Assembly (NCBI GenBank): GCA_020073385.1
Contig: JAIQFH010000007.1
Coordinates: 62,001-126,000, forward strand
Direction of reading: 5' to 3'
DNA length: 64,000 bases
Origin: Terriglobia bacterium
GTDB lineage: Bacteria; Acidobacteriota; Terriglobia; Terriglobales; Acidobacteriaceae
How positions within the stretch are numbered: position 1 is the stretch's first letter; the number at the start of each line of letters is the position of its first letter. A program made the translations under genes and the position numbers. A model generated the notes under the pieces. That model made no database searches. It saw only the letters and a list, made by a program, of their open reading frames with translations, and was not told the DNA's origin. This document shows, one piece after another, positions 1 to 7,992 of this stretch.

Positions 1-948
1 GAACTCGAGCGTACCCTCGAGACCCGTAAGATTGCCGGATTGTTTCTCGGCGGCCAGATCAACGGCACGTCCGGCTACGAGGAAGCGGCATGCCAGGGGT
101 TGATGGCCGGAATCAATGCGGCGCTACAGGTCAAGCAGCAACCACCACTGATTCTCGACCGCACCGAGGCCTACACGGCGATCCTGATCGACGACCTGAT
201 CTCGAAGGGCACCAACGAGCCCTATCGCATGTTCACCTCGCGCGCCGAGTTTCGCCTGCACCTGCGCATCGACAACGCCGATCGCCGCCTAACGCCACAC
301 GGCCGCCGCGTAGGATTGATTTCCGACGAGGCCTGGGCTGACTTCCAAGCCAAGCAGGAACGACTAGCCCAGATGAAAAAAATGCTGGAGGGAACGCGCC
401 TAACTCCTGAAGTGCTGGAATCGATAGAAAAGCAGAAGGTAGGCAACACTCATGTGGGGACAGCCGCCCCCGACTGTCCGGCCGAGCAAAGCTCGGCAGG
501 CTTTTCTTCTGCCATAGGCCAAACGCTGGCACAACTCTTGAAGCGTCCCGAAGTCACAGTTGAGCAGTTGGTTCCGATTCTGAGCGTGTTGGCTGGGGAC
601 TTCTTCGCCCGAAGTTTCTCCGTGACCCCTGTGGTGAAGCTTTCTTCCGAAGTCCGCAACGAACTGAAGTCGGTCGAAACCGAGATCAAGTACGAGGGCT
701 ACCTGCTGCAGCAGCAACGAGCCATGGAGCGCCTGAAGAAGTCCGAGCAACACTCGATCCCCGAATGGTTCGACTATCGCTCTGTCAGCGGCTTATCGCG
801 CGAGATGCAGGAGAAGCTGACAAAGGTCCGTCCCCGTACCATCGGCCAGGCGTCGCGCATTCCAGGCGTGACCCCGGCCGCCGTCTCGCTGGTGAATGTC
901 TACATCGAAATCCAGGCTCGGCGCCGGGAACAAGCCGCCGCGCTTTAG
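1..948 (+). CDS. mnmG: MnmG (GidA), tRNA uridine-5-carboxymethylaminomethyl modification enzyme, C-terminal part
   Basis: The reading frame is open from base 1, so the 5' part of the gene lies outside the window. The first residues contain the MnmG block [18 protein letters not shown], followed by [21 protein letters not shown] and [10 protein letters not shown], all typical of the region after the FAD domain. The C-terminal helical domain that contacts MnmE and tRNA ends at the TAG at 946-948. MnmG works with MnmE to modify U34 of certain tRNAs; mnmE itself lies at 5801-7231. About 20 residues around codon 150 of this fragment ([15 protein letters not shown] and following) do not look like MnmG and coincide with a family A palindromic repeat. 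The gene overlaps the convergent TPR gene by 4 bases. Confidence 0.95.
   Translation, partial: ELERTLETRKIAGLFLGGQINGTSGYEEAACQGLMAGINAALQVKQQPPLILDRTEAYTAILIDDLISKGTNEPYRMFTSRAEFRLHLRIDNADRRLTPHGRRVGLISDEAWADFQAKQERLAQMKKMLEGTRLTPEVLESIEKQKVGNTHVGTAAPDCPAEQSSAGFSSAIGQTLAQLLKRPEVTVEQLVPILSVLAGDFFARSFSVTPVVKLSSEVRNELKSVETEIKYEGYLLQQQRAMERLKKSEQHSIPEWFDYRSVSGLSREMQEKLTKVRPRTIGQASRIPGVTPAAVSLVNVYIEIQARRREQAAAL
452..513 (+). repeat. Family A palindromic repeat, inside mnmG in frame
   Basis: Two successive stem-loops are visible: GACAGCCGCC against a GACTGTC-type arm, then GCCGAGC-AAA-GCTCGGC. The start ATGTGGGGAC matches the starts of the copies at 7006 and 60750. The element adds about 20 codons to mnmG without a stop or frame change. 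Confidence 0.8.
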
Positions 949-1994
949 TTCTTAGCGTGGCTCTGCAACTGCTCCGCCAGCTGAAGTTCGCTCTCGGCGT
1001 CTTCTTTTCTTCCCATATCGCGGTAAGCCTGCCCTAGCAGATGATGCGTCGTCGGATTATTCGGGTCCATCGATGCGGCCCGTTGCAATGCTCGAATGGC
1101 TAGCTCGAACTCGCCTTTCTTCTCGAGCACTTTGCCCATAAGGATGTAGGGCCCGGTGGTTGTGGCATCGAGCCAGATCGAGCGTTGTAAGAGCCGCTCC
1201 GCCTCGTCGTATTTCTGCACCCGCGAATATGCGTCGGCCAGCTTGTAGTAGGTGGCTGCATTAGCAGGACTAATGGCAAGTTCTTTCTGAAGTTCCGCGA
1301 TCGCCTCAGGAATTCTGGACTTATAGATGTAAAGTTCACCGAGAAGAAAATGAACCAGCGGCAGCTTTGGATCCAGCTCCGCAGCCTTTTTCGCATACTC
1401 TTCGGCGATGGGGTCGTACTCCTGCCGAAACAGCATTCTGGCGGTGAAAAGGTACGCTGCCGCAGAATCGCCAGGGACGTCGAACATCTTGCCGAAAGAC
1501 TTGCGCGCCTGATCGTAATTTTTCAGCCGGATATAACAGACGCCCAGAATGTAGGCCGCGTCCACATTCGCGCGCGAATACCATCCCTGCACTTGCTCCA
1601 GTAGCGGAATCGCCTCTGCAGGATGTCCGCTGAGGTAATACGAAAGGCCCAATAGCTGCGTCGCTTCCTCATTGGTGGGGTCAGTCGAGATTGATTTCTT
1701 GTAGTAATCGACGGCTTTTGAATAGTCACTCTTCTTGTAGTATGCAGTACCCATCTCGAATGCCAGGCCCTTGGCATTCGGATCGCGCCCCTCTATGCCT
1801 TGGAGCTCTGCAATAGCCTCATCGACCTTGCCCTGCTGCATCAGCTTCCGGGCATTTGAGAAATCAGGTGCGCTGGTTGTCGAAGCCTTCGGCCCTTCGG
1901 GCGGAGACGATTGTTGTCCAAAAGCAGTGGCCAGGAACGTCAGCAACAGTCCGGCACAACACGCGAAACGCGGTATCACAGATCGCGCTTTCAT
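945..1994 (-). CDS. Secreted tetratricopeptide repeat protein
   Basis: The 349-residue product begins with a signal peptide ([10 protein letters not shown], then a hydrophobic stretch ending TAFGQQ). The rest is TPR repeats: blocks such as [61 protein letters not shown] and [21 protein letters not shown] recur about every 34 residues. TPRs are protein-binding scaffolds, so no enzymatic role is claimed. It is probably periplasmic. It converges on mnmG, the stops overlapping by 4 bases, and lies downstream of the copper monooxygenase/TPR gene in the same direction with a gap of about 90 bases, so the two may be co-transcribed. Confidence 0.85.
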   Translation of the reverse strand: MKARSVIPRFACCAGLLLTFLATAFGQQSSPPEGPKASTTSAPDFSNARKLMQQGKVDEAIAELQGIEGRDPNAKGLAFEMGTAYYKKSDYSKAVDYYKKSISTDPTNEEATQLLGLSYYLSGHPAEAIPLLEQVQGWYSRANVDAAYILGVCYIRLKNYDQARKSFGKMFDVPGDSAAAYLFTARMLFRQEYDPIAEEYAKKAAELDPKLPLVHFLLGELYIYKSRIPEAIAELQKELAISPANAATYYKLADAYSRVQKYDEAERLLQRSIWLDATTTGPYILMGKVLEKKGEFELAIRALQRAASMDPNNPTTHHLLGQAYRDMGRKEDAESELQLAEQLQSHAKN

Positions 1995-2086
1995 ACTGAG
2001 AATTAGAGCACAAAAGGCAGGCAGGTTGCGGATCCGGGAGCCGGTTCTGATTTCTTGCTTCAGACGGACTTGGCGAGATTCAACTT

Positions 2087-3925
2087 CTAGTGCTCAGCCG
2101 TTTCCCTTTTCAGCGCTTCCAGATTCTCCTTGGCAACCGGCTGTTCCGGATCAATTTCCAAAGCCCGTTGCAGGTGCGCCTTAGCCTCCTTAAAGCGCCC
2201 CAATTGCGCCAGCGCCACTCCGAGATTGGCCTCGGCCCCGGCGTCATCCGGCCGTATACCCAACGCGAGTTGAAACTCTTTCGCGGCCCCGGCGAAATCA
2301 TCCTGCCCGGCAAGCGCGAATGCCAGGTTGTAATGCGCATCGAAATAATCGTTGCGCAGTTGAATCGCCTTCCGCAGGAATTCCGTAGCTCGTGCCGCAT
2401 TTCCGCGCGCCACCAACGCCGCTCCCAGCGCGTTGTTTGCTGTGGCATCCTCAGGACGCAGACTCATCGCCTCCTGGTACTCGCGAATCGCCCCGTCCAG
2501 ATCATCCCTGGTCTGCAGCATCGAACCAAGGTTGTAATGAGCCTCGAAATCGCCCTGGTTCTTTTCGACGTTATGGCGCGCCAACGCTTCCTGCAGGGCC
2601 ATACGAGGATCCCCCTTTGCCACATCGAAATTCACCGGCAACATCTGCAGCCAGAGGTGGCACATTTCATCACTTGAACGGTTTCCGCCACGCACGCGCA
2701 CCGGTGGACGATTCGGATTTAGCGGATTTTGGTCCGAGTTGTCATATGTATAGCGGAAGCTCACGGTTGTCCCTTTCGGAAGCCGCACCGGCTCAGCGTA
2801 GCGATACACAGCCTGCCAATTCAGATTCCATTGCGGAATGTGGATGAGCGTCTCTTTCTTTCCGCCGGTAAGAGTAGCGAATGCCTGAATGTCCTTTCCT
2901 AGATAATGTGCGTGCGGATAAATCGCCATCAAGTCCACATCAACCGGAAGAACAAAGTCGTCAGTGACCAGAAAATTTTTTTCGCCCGCTGGAATATCCA
3001 GCTTCACATCGTTTTCGAGCTGCAGAAGCATCGGCAGCTTCGTTGCCGGATGCGAGCTGAAGTAAAGTCCAATGCTCGGCTGGATCACTTCGGGCTTCCC
3101 GGAAGGCTGCAAGTGCGTATTGAGGACAAGGTCGGTGCCTTTATCCAGTCGAAGCTCCATTCCCTCAGGCTCAACGTACGGAACCGTCCCGGGCTTCCAA
3201 AACAAAAGGTGGCTGTCCGGATCGAACACCTGCGACTCGATCCGAATTTCCATTCCCCCAAACCCCGCGCCAGGTTCCTTTTCCTGCCTGCGAGAGGCCT
3301 CTTCCCGATCCACAAGAATGTTGGCGTGATGTACGTATCGCTTGTCGCCAGGCCGAATTTCGACAGCCTTGACCCACTTCGTCTCTTGAATCGGGACGGG
3401 AAAGATGAAGTTCCAGTATGAGTCCGTGCCTTGCGGCGGCAGGGTGAACGGTTTCGTTGCCGTGAGAATCAGATCAGGCTTTCCTAGACGCCAGCCCTCG
3501 ACAAACTTCGGCTGGGGAGGAAGGTCCTGCGGATTCCCTTCTACTGCGCCCTGCTCAACCCAGCGAGCTATGAGATCTATTTCCGCATCGCGCAGCCGCA
3601 ACTCGTCTGCAAACTTGAGCTCTTGCGGCTCCGGCAACCAAGGGGGCATCGCTCGTGATCGCGTGACATCGGCGATCTGGCGCGCGTGTTGCTTGACGTC
3701 TGTATAGGTCAACAGGGAAAACGGCGCCGCCTCGCCCGGCCGGTGGCACGTCGAGCAGGAATGAAAAATGATGGGAGCGATATCGCGGTTGAAAGTAACG
3801 GATTCGCCGGGTTTCGAATCATGAAGCACACGCAACGAAGCAGGCTCGGCCACCAGCACGCCGATCACGCAAGCCGCTGCCACGATCAAGAGCGGCTGCG
3901 TCCCACTGCGCTTAACGAACGTCAT
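2087..3925 (-). CDS. Cytochrome c / copper type II monooxygenase-like protein with TPR tail
   Basis: An N-terminal membrane or signal segment (about residues 10-28) is followed by one haem-binding motif, CSTCH (57-61). The middle carries histidine motifs typical of copper type II ascorbate-dependent monooxygenase-like proteins: HHANI, LNTHLQPSGKP, YPHAHYLGKD and DEMCHLW. The C-terminal 150 residues are TPR repeats (AHYNLGSMLQ, ANNALGAALVARG, AHYNLAFALAGQD). This order is known from large secreted proteins of Acidobacteriota and Planctomycetota, whose substrates are mostly unknown. I chose ATG 3925 because it overlaps the stop of the upstream thioredoxin-like gene as ATGA, indicating translational coupling; an in-frame start at 3946 would add seven residues. 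Confidence 0.8.
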   Translation of the reverse strand: MTFVKRSGTQPLLIVAAACVIGVLVAEPASLRVLHDSKPGESVTFNRDIAPIIFHSCSTCHRPGEAAPFSLLTYTDVKQHARQIADVTRSRAMPPWLPEPQELKFADELRLRDAEIDLIARWVEQGAVEGNPQDLPPQPKFVEGWRLGKPDLILTATKPFTLPPQGTDSYWNFIFPVPIQETKWVKAVEIRPGDKRYVHHANILVDREEASRRQEKEPGAGFGGMEIRIESQVFDPDSHLLFWKPGTVPYVEPEGMELRLDKGTDLVLNTHLQPSGKPEVIQPSIGLYFSSHPATKLPMLLQLENDVKLDIPAGEKNFLVTDDFVLPVDVDLMAIYPHAHYLGKDIQAFATLTGGKKETLIHIPQWNLNWQAVYRYAEPVRLPKGTTVSFRYTYDNSDQNPLNPNRPPVRVRGGNRSSDEMCHLWLQMLPVNFDVAKGDPRMALQEALARHNVEKNQGDFEAHYNLGSMLQTRDDLDGAIREYQEAMSLRPEDATANNALGAALVARGNAARATEFLRKAIQLRNDYFDAHYNLAFALAGQDDFAGAAKEFQLALGIRPDDAGAEANLGVALAQLGRFKEAKAHLQRALEIDPEQPVAKENLEALKRETAEH

Positions 3926-4512
3926 TCCAGATCCGAAATGTAGCAACCCACGCCCCGCACTTCGTTGCGTGCCATCGACTCTCCCGCCGATGCCGCTCGA
4001 ATTGCATCCTCCAATTCATGCGTCGTCGGCGCTGAACGTGCCCACCCCGAGTCGATGTACCAGTCGTCAATGCGGCCGTCATAAACGAGATGGCGGTCGC
4101 GGTTGAACACCGCGACCTCGGGAGTGATTTGCACGTGGCTCAGCTTGACCAGCGCATGTTGCGGATCGCGCAGCACCGGCAGGTGATATCTATATTCTTC
4201 CACGGATTTGCGAATGTCTTGCGCGGTATCGCTCTTGTCCGGATAAATCAGCCAGAAATTCGCCCTGTCGGCGAAGCGCTTGCTGATCTGCTGAACGGCA
4301 GGCGCATAGCGGCCCGAAACCGGGCAGTCCCTTCGGAGAAACACGAGCACCACAACTTTTCCGGAGCCCGTGGCGAGCGGATCTAGCGCGTGCCCGTCGA
4401 GGTCCATCGCAGATTGCTGTCCCCGCGCGCAGGGTAAACAGACCGCGAGTAGGATCAGAACAAAGATCGCTCGAAACCGGAATTCCCACCGCATAGAATC
4501 TTTCGCGTCCAT
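3922..4512 (-). CDS. Secreted thioredoxin-fold (redoxin) protein with CPVS motif
   Basis: The 196-residue product has an N-terminal hydrophobic segment (residues 14-30, FRAIFVLILLAVCLPCARG) and then a thioredoxin-like fold: VVVLVFLRRDCPVSGRYAP, LPVLRDPQHALVK and ITPEVAVFNRDRHLVYDG. The active site reads C63-P-V-S66, so the second cysteine of a classical CXXC is absent; such proteins cannot form the usual intramolecular disulfide. It is coupled by an ATGA overlap to the monooxygenase/cytochrome gene downstream, so a role in that protein's maturation, for example copper or haem delivery, is plausible but only inferred. It is divergent from ruvA. Confidence 0.8.
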   Translation of the reverse strand: MDAKDSMRWEFRFRAIFVLILLAVCLPCARGQQSAMDLDGHALDPLATGSGKVVVLVFLRRDCPVSGRYAPAVQQISKRFADRANFWLIYPDKSDTAQDIRKSVEEYRYHLPVLRDPQHALVKLSHVQITPEVAVFNRDRHLVYDGRIDDWYIDSGWARSAPTTHELEDAIRAASAGESMARNEVRGVGCYISDLE

Positions 4513-4574
4513 GATTCTAAGAGCTCACGTCTGGAGTGTCTACGCCCGATCACGAATTCGCGTGAACCCCAAGA

Positions 4575-4612
4575 CGTAACACCCAAGACCCAACACCCGC
4601 CCTCACCCACTA
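4575..4612. repeat. Low-complexity family E repeat arm
   Basis: The run of CAAGACCCAACACCC-type units upstream of ruvA resembles the short CTTAGG/CTCAGG-type arms at 32252-32287, 33717-33753 and 34243-34318. Only one arm is present, so the assignment is tentative. Confidence 0.35.
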
Positions 4613-4626
4613 CAATGGGCGTGCCT

Positions 4627-5217
4627 ATGATTGCCCACTTGCGCGGAAAACTCCTGGCCAAACATCCCAACCAGGCGATCGTCGAGGCCGCGGGCGTCGG
4701 CTATGACGTCACCATCAGCGTGCCCACGTTTTCCGATCTGCCCGCGCTCGGTTCCGAGGTGGCTCTGCACATCCACACCCACGTCCGGGAAGATGCGCTC
4801 GCTCTTTACGGGTTCCTTCGTCCGTCGGAAAAGGTCCTCTTCGAGAAACTGCTCACGGTTAGCGGGATTGGCCCCAAGCTCGCCATCACCATCCTCAGCG
4901 GCATGGCTGCCGACGAAATGGTAGGTGCCATCCGTGGCAATGACGTGGCGCGACTGACCCGCATTCCGGGTATCGGCAAGAAAACCGCCGAGCGCATGGT
5001 ACTCGAGCTGCGCGACAAGTTGCCGCAATCCGCGCCAACCGCAATGACGGTGGCGCCGCCTGCGAGCGCGGTGGAAGAGGACGTTCTCTCCGCCCTGGTC
5101 AATCTTGGATATCAACGTGCCGCCGCAGAAAAGGCGCTGGAACTCAGCGTGAAAGGTGGCAAAGGCGGCTCATTCGACGCACTCTTTCGCAGCGCACTCG
5201 CCGCGCTCTCCAAGTAA
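4627..5217 (+). CDS. ruvA: RuvA, Holliday junction branch migration complex subunit
   Basis: RuvA binds the four-way junction as a tetramer and loads the RuvB motor during recombination and repair. The N-terminal OB domain begins MIAHLRGKLLAKHP and continues VEAAGVGYDV, as in known RuvA. The middle has the two helix-hairpin-helix motifs, LLTVSGIGPKLA and RIPGIGKKTAERM. The C-terminal RuvB-binding domain (EEDVLSALVNLGYQ) follows a short linker. I chose ATG 4627 because family members start at MI-x-x-L-x-G; an upstream ATG at 4615 would add four residues. ruvB and ruvC are not in the window. Confidence 0.95.
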   Translation: MIAHLRGKLLAKHPNQAIVEAAGVGYDVTISVPTFSDLPALGSEVALHIHTHVREDALALYGFLRPSEKVLFEKLLTVSGIGPKLAITILSGMAADEMVGAIRGNDVARLTRIPGIGKKTAERMVLELRDKLPQSAPTAMTVAPPASAVEEDVLSALVNLGYQRAAAEKALELSVKGGKGGSFDALFRSALAALSK

Positions 5218-5228
5218 GAACAGGAAAT

Positions 5229-5783
5229 TCACTTCTTCGGCTGATCGGCGGAATCTTTTGTGAGTTGCAGGTTGCCCAGCACCAGCTGCGAGATTGGGTG
5301 CGGCCAAGTCTCGAGCCCATTCTTTCCCGCTTTGACGGGCAGAATGCTCGTCTTCAGCACTTCCTTTTTGTTCGGCACACTCATCAGGGCTTCCATGTTC
5401 AGACCGTGCTTCATCTTGTTCTCGATGGCCAGCGTCATACCGACTCCGCCCGGCAGCTCTGGAGGCTGCTCAAATCTGAACCACACGTCGGCCTTTGCGG
5501 GGTCGGGCTGATACTTCACACTCACGATCCGATCGTTCCGGACCGTGATATTCACTCCGAACTTGTCGTCCAGGAATAAATAGACCTCGTTCTCGGACAC
5601 ATAGGGGATACGCCGGTCGTAGCGCTCCTCGGAGAAGTGATCCTTATCTACCTTAAGTTTCAGCGTGAACGGTTTTCGCAACACCGGGCCGTTCGGTTTG
5701 GGCGCCGCAGACTGCCCTGAAACCAACGCCACGCCTGCCACGCAGAGGACCGCCGAAACAATCAACCGATGAACGATTCTCAT
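5229..5783 (-). CDS. Predicted secreted protein of unknown function
   Basis: I do not recognise this 184-residue protein. It starts with a signal peptide (MRIVHRLIVSAVLCVAGVALVSGQ) and continues as a mostly polar beta-rich sequence with no cysteines in the mature part. Blocks such as DDKFGVNITVRNDRIVSV and FEQPPELPGGVGMTLAIE may be useful for homologue searches. It lies just downstream of mnmE on the same strand (17-base gap), so it may be transcribed with it, and converges on ruvA. Confidence 0.7.
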   Translation of the reverse strand: MRIVHRLIVSAVLCVAGVALVSGQSAAPKPNGPVLRKPFTLKLKVDKDHFSEERYDRRIPYVSENEVYLFLDDKFGVNITVRNDRIVSVKYQPDPAKADVWFRFEQPPELPGGVGMTLAIENKMKHGLNMEALMSVPNKKEVLKTSILPVKAGKNGLETWPHPISQLVLGNLQLTKDSADQPKK

Positions 5784-5800
5784 ATGGAGAAAGACTACTC

Positions 5801-7231
5801 CTACTTGCCAATACAGAATGTGCTGAAGATCAAGTTCAGAATATCATCGGTCGTTGTCGCCCCAGTGATCGCATCCAGAGGCCGCAGGGCATTGTAAAGA
5901 TCCAGCAGAAGCATCTCGTGCGGGACCTTGTTCGAAACCGCCGTTTGCGCCGCTCCCAACGCCGCTAGAGAATCCTTGATCAACCCGGAATGCCGGACGT
6001 TCGTGAGAAATCCCGTCTCCTGCATGCCAGTGTCGCCGCCCACGTGGTTCAGAATCTCCGCCCGCAGTTCTGGTATTCCTTCACCCGTTACCGCCGAAGT
6101 GAGAACGGTTTGGGTGCCCCACTTCTCCCTGCCTTTGGGAGCAGTGGGGATTTTCGAACGTTGCCTGTTTAGATCACACTTGTTCTCCACCACGATCACA
6201 GACCGACGTTGCGCCTGACCCAGCAGCTCTTCATCCTCCTTGCTCGGCCCCTCCGAAGCGTCGAAGACCACCAGCACCAGGTCCGCATCGGCCAGCGCCT
6301 CCATCGACTTGCGGATACCAATCGACTCCGCCTCATCGAGCGCATGGCGAATGCCGGCCGTGTCTACAAGCCGGACCGGAATGCCACCGATCGCAACCGT
6401 CTCAGTGACCAGATCCCGCGTGGTCCCCGGAGTCGCCGTCACAATGGCCCGTTCGCGCTCGACCAGCCGGTTGAACAAAGAAGACTTCCCCACATTCGGC
6501 CTGCCAACAATGGCCAGTGTCAATCCTTCATGGACAATTTTTCCATAGGCAAAGCTGGCGCTGAGCTCTTCCAGCGGCTGAAGTACGGCAGCGATGTGCT
6601 CGAGAATCTTCTGGTCCGGCATCACGGAAACATCGTCTTCGGCGAAATCGATGCCTGCTTCGAGCACCGCAATCAACTCAACGAGTCTCTGCTTGATCGG
6701 CAGCAAGCGTCGCGACAGGGATCCATCCAATTGCTGCGCCGCAACCTTCGCTTGATAAAGCGTCTGCGATTCGATCAGATCCCGCACCGCCTCAGCCTGA
6801 GTCAGATCGATGCGCCCGTTGAGAAAGGCCCGCATCGTAAACTCCCCCGGCTCGGCCAGCCGCGCACCGGCAGCCACGCAAATCTCCACAATGTGGCGCA
6901 ACACAACGGGCGACCCATGCGCCGAAATCTCGATGACATCGTCGGTAGTGTAGGAATGCGGTTTGCCGAAGTAGGTAACGACGACCTCATCGATCCGCCC
7001 AGATTGTGTAGGGACGGACGCCTCGTCCGTCCCAGCCGAGCCAAGCTCGGCTGCCTCACTACACGGCTCGATCAGCTCTCCGAAGACGGCCCGACCCGGC
7101 TCCAGTTCGTGATTCAGCCTCAGCATTGGGCCGGCAATCCTCCGCGCCTCAGGCCCGGCAATCCGCACTACGCCAATCCCTCCGCGCCCTGAGGGTGTCG
7201 CGATGGCGACAATCGTGTCATCCAGGTTCAC
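5801..7231 (-). CDS. mnmE: MnmE (TrmE), tRNA modification GTPase
   Basis: MnmE with MnmG installs the 5-carboxymethylaminomethyl group at U34. The N-terminal tetrahydrofolate-binding domain starts DTIVAIATPSGRGGIGVVRI and has the RPGEF-like block AEPGEFTMRAFLNGRIDL. The G domain shows G1 GRPNVGKS (243-250), G2 TTRD, G3 DTAG and G4 NKCD (350-353). The protein ends with the diagnostic CIGK, whose cysteine is conserved. At 476 residues it is longer than the usual 450-460: residues about 57-77 coincide with a family A repeat and about 359-375 with a family D repeat. Both lie in loops, between beta strands of the N-domain and between G4 and the G5 region (LTSAVTGEG). Confidence 0.96.
   Translation of the reverse strand: MNLDDTIVAIATPSGRGGIGVVRIAGPEARRIAGPMLRLNHELEPGRAVFGELIEPCSEAAELGSAGTDEASVPTQSGRIDEVVVTYFGKPHSYTTDDVIEISAHGSPVVLRHIVEICVAAGARLAEPGEFTMRAFLNGRIDLTQAEAVRDLIESQTLYQAKVAAQQLDGSLSRRLLPIKQRLVELIAVLEAGIDFAEDDVSVMPDQKILEHIAAVLQPLEELSASFAYGKIVHEGLTLAIVGRPNVGKSSLFNRLVERERAIVTATPGTTRDLVTETVAIGGIPVRLVDTAGIRHALDEAESIGIRKSMEALADADLVLVVFDASEGPSKEDEELLGQAQRRSVIVVENKCDLNRQRSKIPTAPKGREKWGTQTVLTSAVTGEGIPELRAEILNHVGGDTGMQETGFLTNVRHSGLIKDSLAALGAAQTAVSNKVPHEMLLLDLYNALRPLDAITGATTTDDILNLIFSTFCIGK
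6110..6155 (-). repeat. Family D hairpin repeat, inside mnmE in frame
   Basis: On the + strand GGTGCCCCACTTCTCCC is followed, after a short loop, by GGGAGCAGTGGGGATT, forming a strong stem-loop. Near-identical copies lie at 7291-7331 and, inverted or degenerate, at 27600-27645 and 38027-38073. In mnmE it encodes KIPTAPKGREKWGTQT, between the NKCD motif and the G5 region. Confidence 0.8.
7006..7064 (-). repeat. Family A palindromic repeat, inside mnmE in frame (antisense)
   Basis: The element is bounded by perfect 6-base inverted ends GTGTAG (7006-7011) and CTACAC (7059-7064). Between them are GGGACGGACG-CCT-CGTCCGTCCC and GCCGAGC-CA-AGCTCGGC stem-loops. Read in the mnmE direction it encodes CSEAAELGSAGTDEASVPTQ. 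Confidence 0.85.
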
Positions 7232-7290
7232 GCGCCGATTGTAACGGGTAAACTATGACGGCAACCAAAAGGCTGGGCACCAACATTTCG

Positions 7291-7331
7291 GGGTGCCCCA
7301 CTTCTCCCTGGGTTTGGGAGAAGTGGGGATT
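7291..7331 (+). repeat. Family D hairpin repeat, intergenic
   Basis: GGGTGCCCCACTTCTCCC and GGGAGAAGTGGGGATT form a long stem with a GGTTT-like loop, between divergent mnmE and the carbonic anhydrase gene. It nearly matches the copy inside mnmE 1.1 kb away. It leaves about 20 bases before the anhydrase start and may contribute to that leader. Confidence 0.8.
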
Positions 7332-7354
7332 CTGACTTCGCCAGGAGCAAGCAC

Positions 7355-7858
7355 TTGTCGGTAGCTGATGAACTCTTAAGAGCCAACGAAGAATTCGCGC
7401 GCAACTTCAAGCTGGGAGAACTCTCCGTCCGCCCCAAGCGCCATGTAGCGGTGCTGGCCTGCATGGACTCCCGCATCCTGTTCGAGCATTGTCTGGGACT
7501 GAAGCCTGGCGACGCGCACATGATCCGTAACGCCGGCGGCATCGCCACCGAAGATGCGCTCCGCTCCCTCATCGTCTCCCATCACCTGCTCGACACCCAG
7601 GAATTCATCATCATCAACCACACCGATTGTGGCCTGCTGAAGGTACAGGAATACGAGCTAAGACAGCGGCTGGCCGAAAAGACGGGCGCGATCGCCAGCG
7701 AACCAGCTCACTTCTACGCCTTCGATGATCTCGAAGAGAATGTCCGCCAGCAGATCCACCGCGTCAAATCGCATCCGTGGATCCCGCAGCACATCCCTGT
7801 GCGCGGATTTGTCTACAACGTGAAGACCGGCCGCCTAACAGAGATCAAGCCACATTAA
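7355..7858 (+). CDS. Beta-class carbonic anhydrase
   Basis: The enzyme interconverts CO2 and bicarbonate in the cytoplasm using zinc. All expected zinc-site residues are visible in 167 residues: C36-x-D38-x-R40 in ACMDSR, and H89-x-x-C92 in NHTDCG. The AGG-IAT block (MIRNAGGIATEDALRSL) is also typical. The start is a TTG at 7355, supported by an AGGAG ribosome-binding site at 7343-7347; there is no suitable ATG nearby. The gene is divergent from mnmE with a family D hairpin in the gap. The short length matches small plant-unlike beta-CAs of bacteria and archaea. Confidence 0.92.
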   Translation: MSVADELLRANEEFARNFKLGELSVRPKRHVAVLACMDSRILFEHCLGLKPGDAHMIRNAGGIATEDALRSLIVSHHLLDTQEFIIINHTDCGLLKVQEYELRQRLAEKTGAIASEPAHFYAFDDLEENVRQQIHRVKSHPWIPQHIPVRGFVYNVKTGRLTEIKPH

Positions 7859-7866
7859 GCGCGGCC

Positions 7867-7966
7867 TGTCATCCTGAGCGCCAGCGAAGGACCTGTGCAT
7901 TCTGCTGGAAGCAGCCGAACTGCATAGTTCATCCGGAACGCCAACAGCCCGTTCCTGAGATGACAT
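7867..7966. repeat. Family G repeat (TCATCCTGAG type)
   Basis: The segment begins with GTCATCCTGAGCG and GAAGGACCTGTGCA and ends with a degenerate inverted counterpart CCTGAGATGACA. It lies between two convergent genes. A better preserved paired copy is at 62137-62266. Confidence 0.55.
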
Positions 7967-7992
7967 ACCTTTAGACGGGATTGCTGCACGAA

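Noticed and set aside
2110-2448. Second TPR-region gene in another frame
   Set aside because: It is rich in Arg and Trp, has no family features, and lies wholly within the real TPR coding frame.
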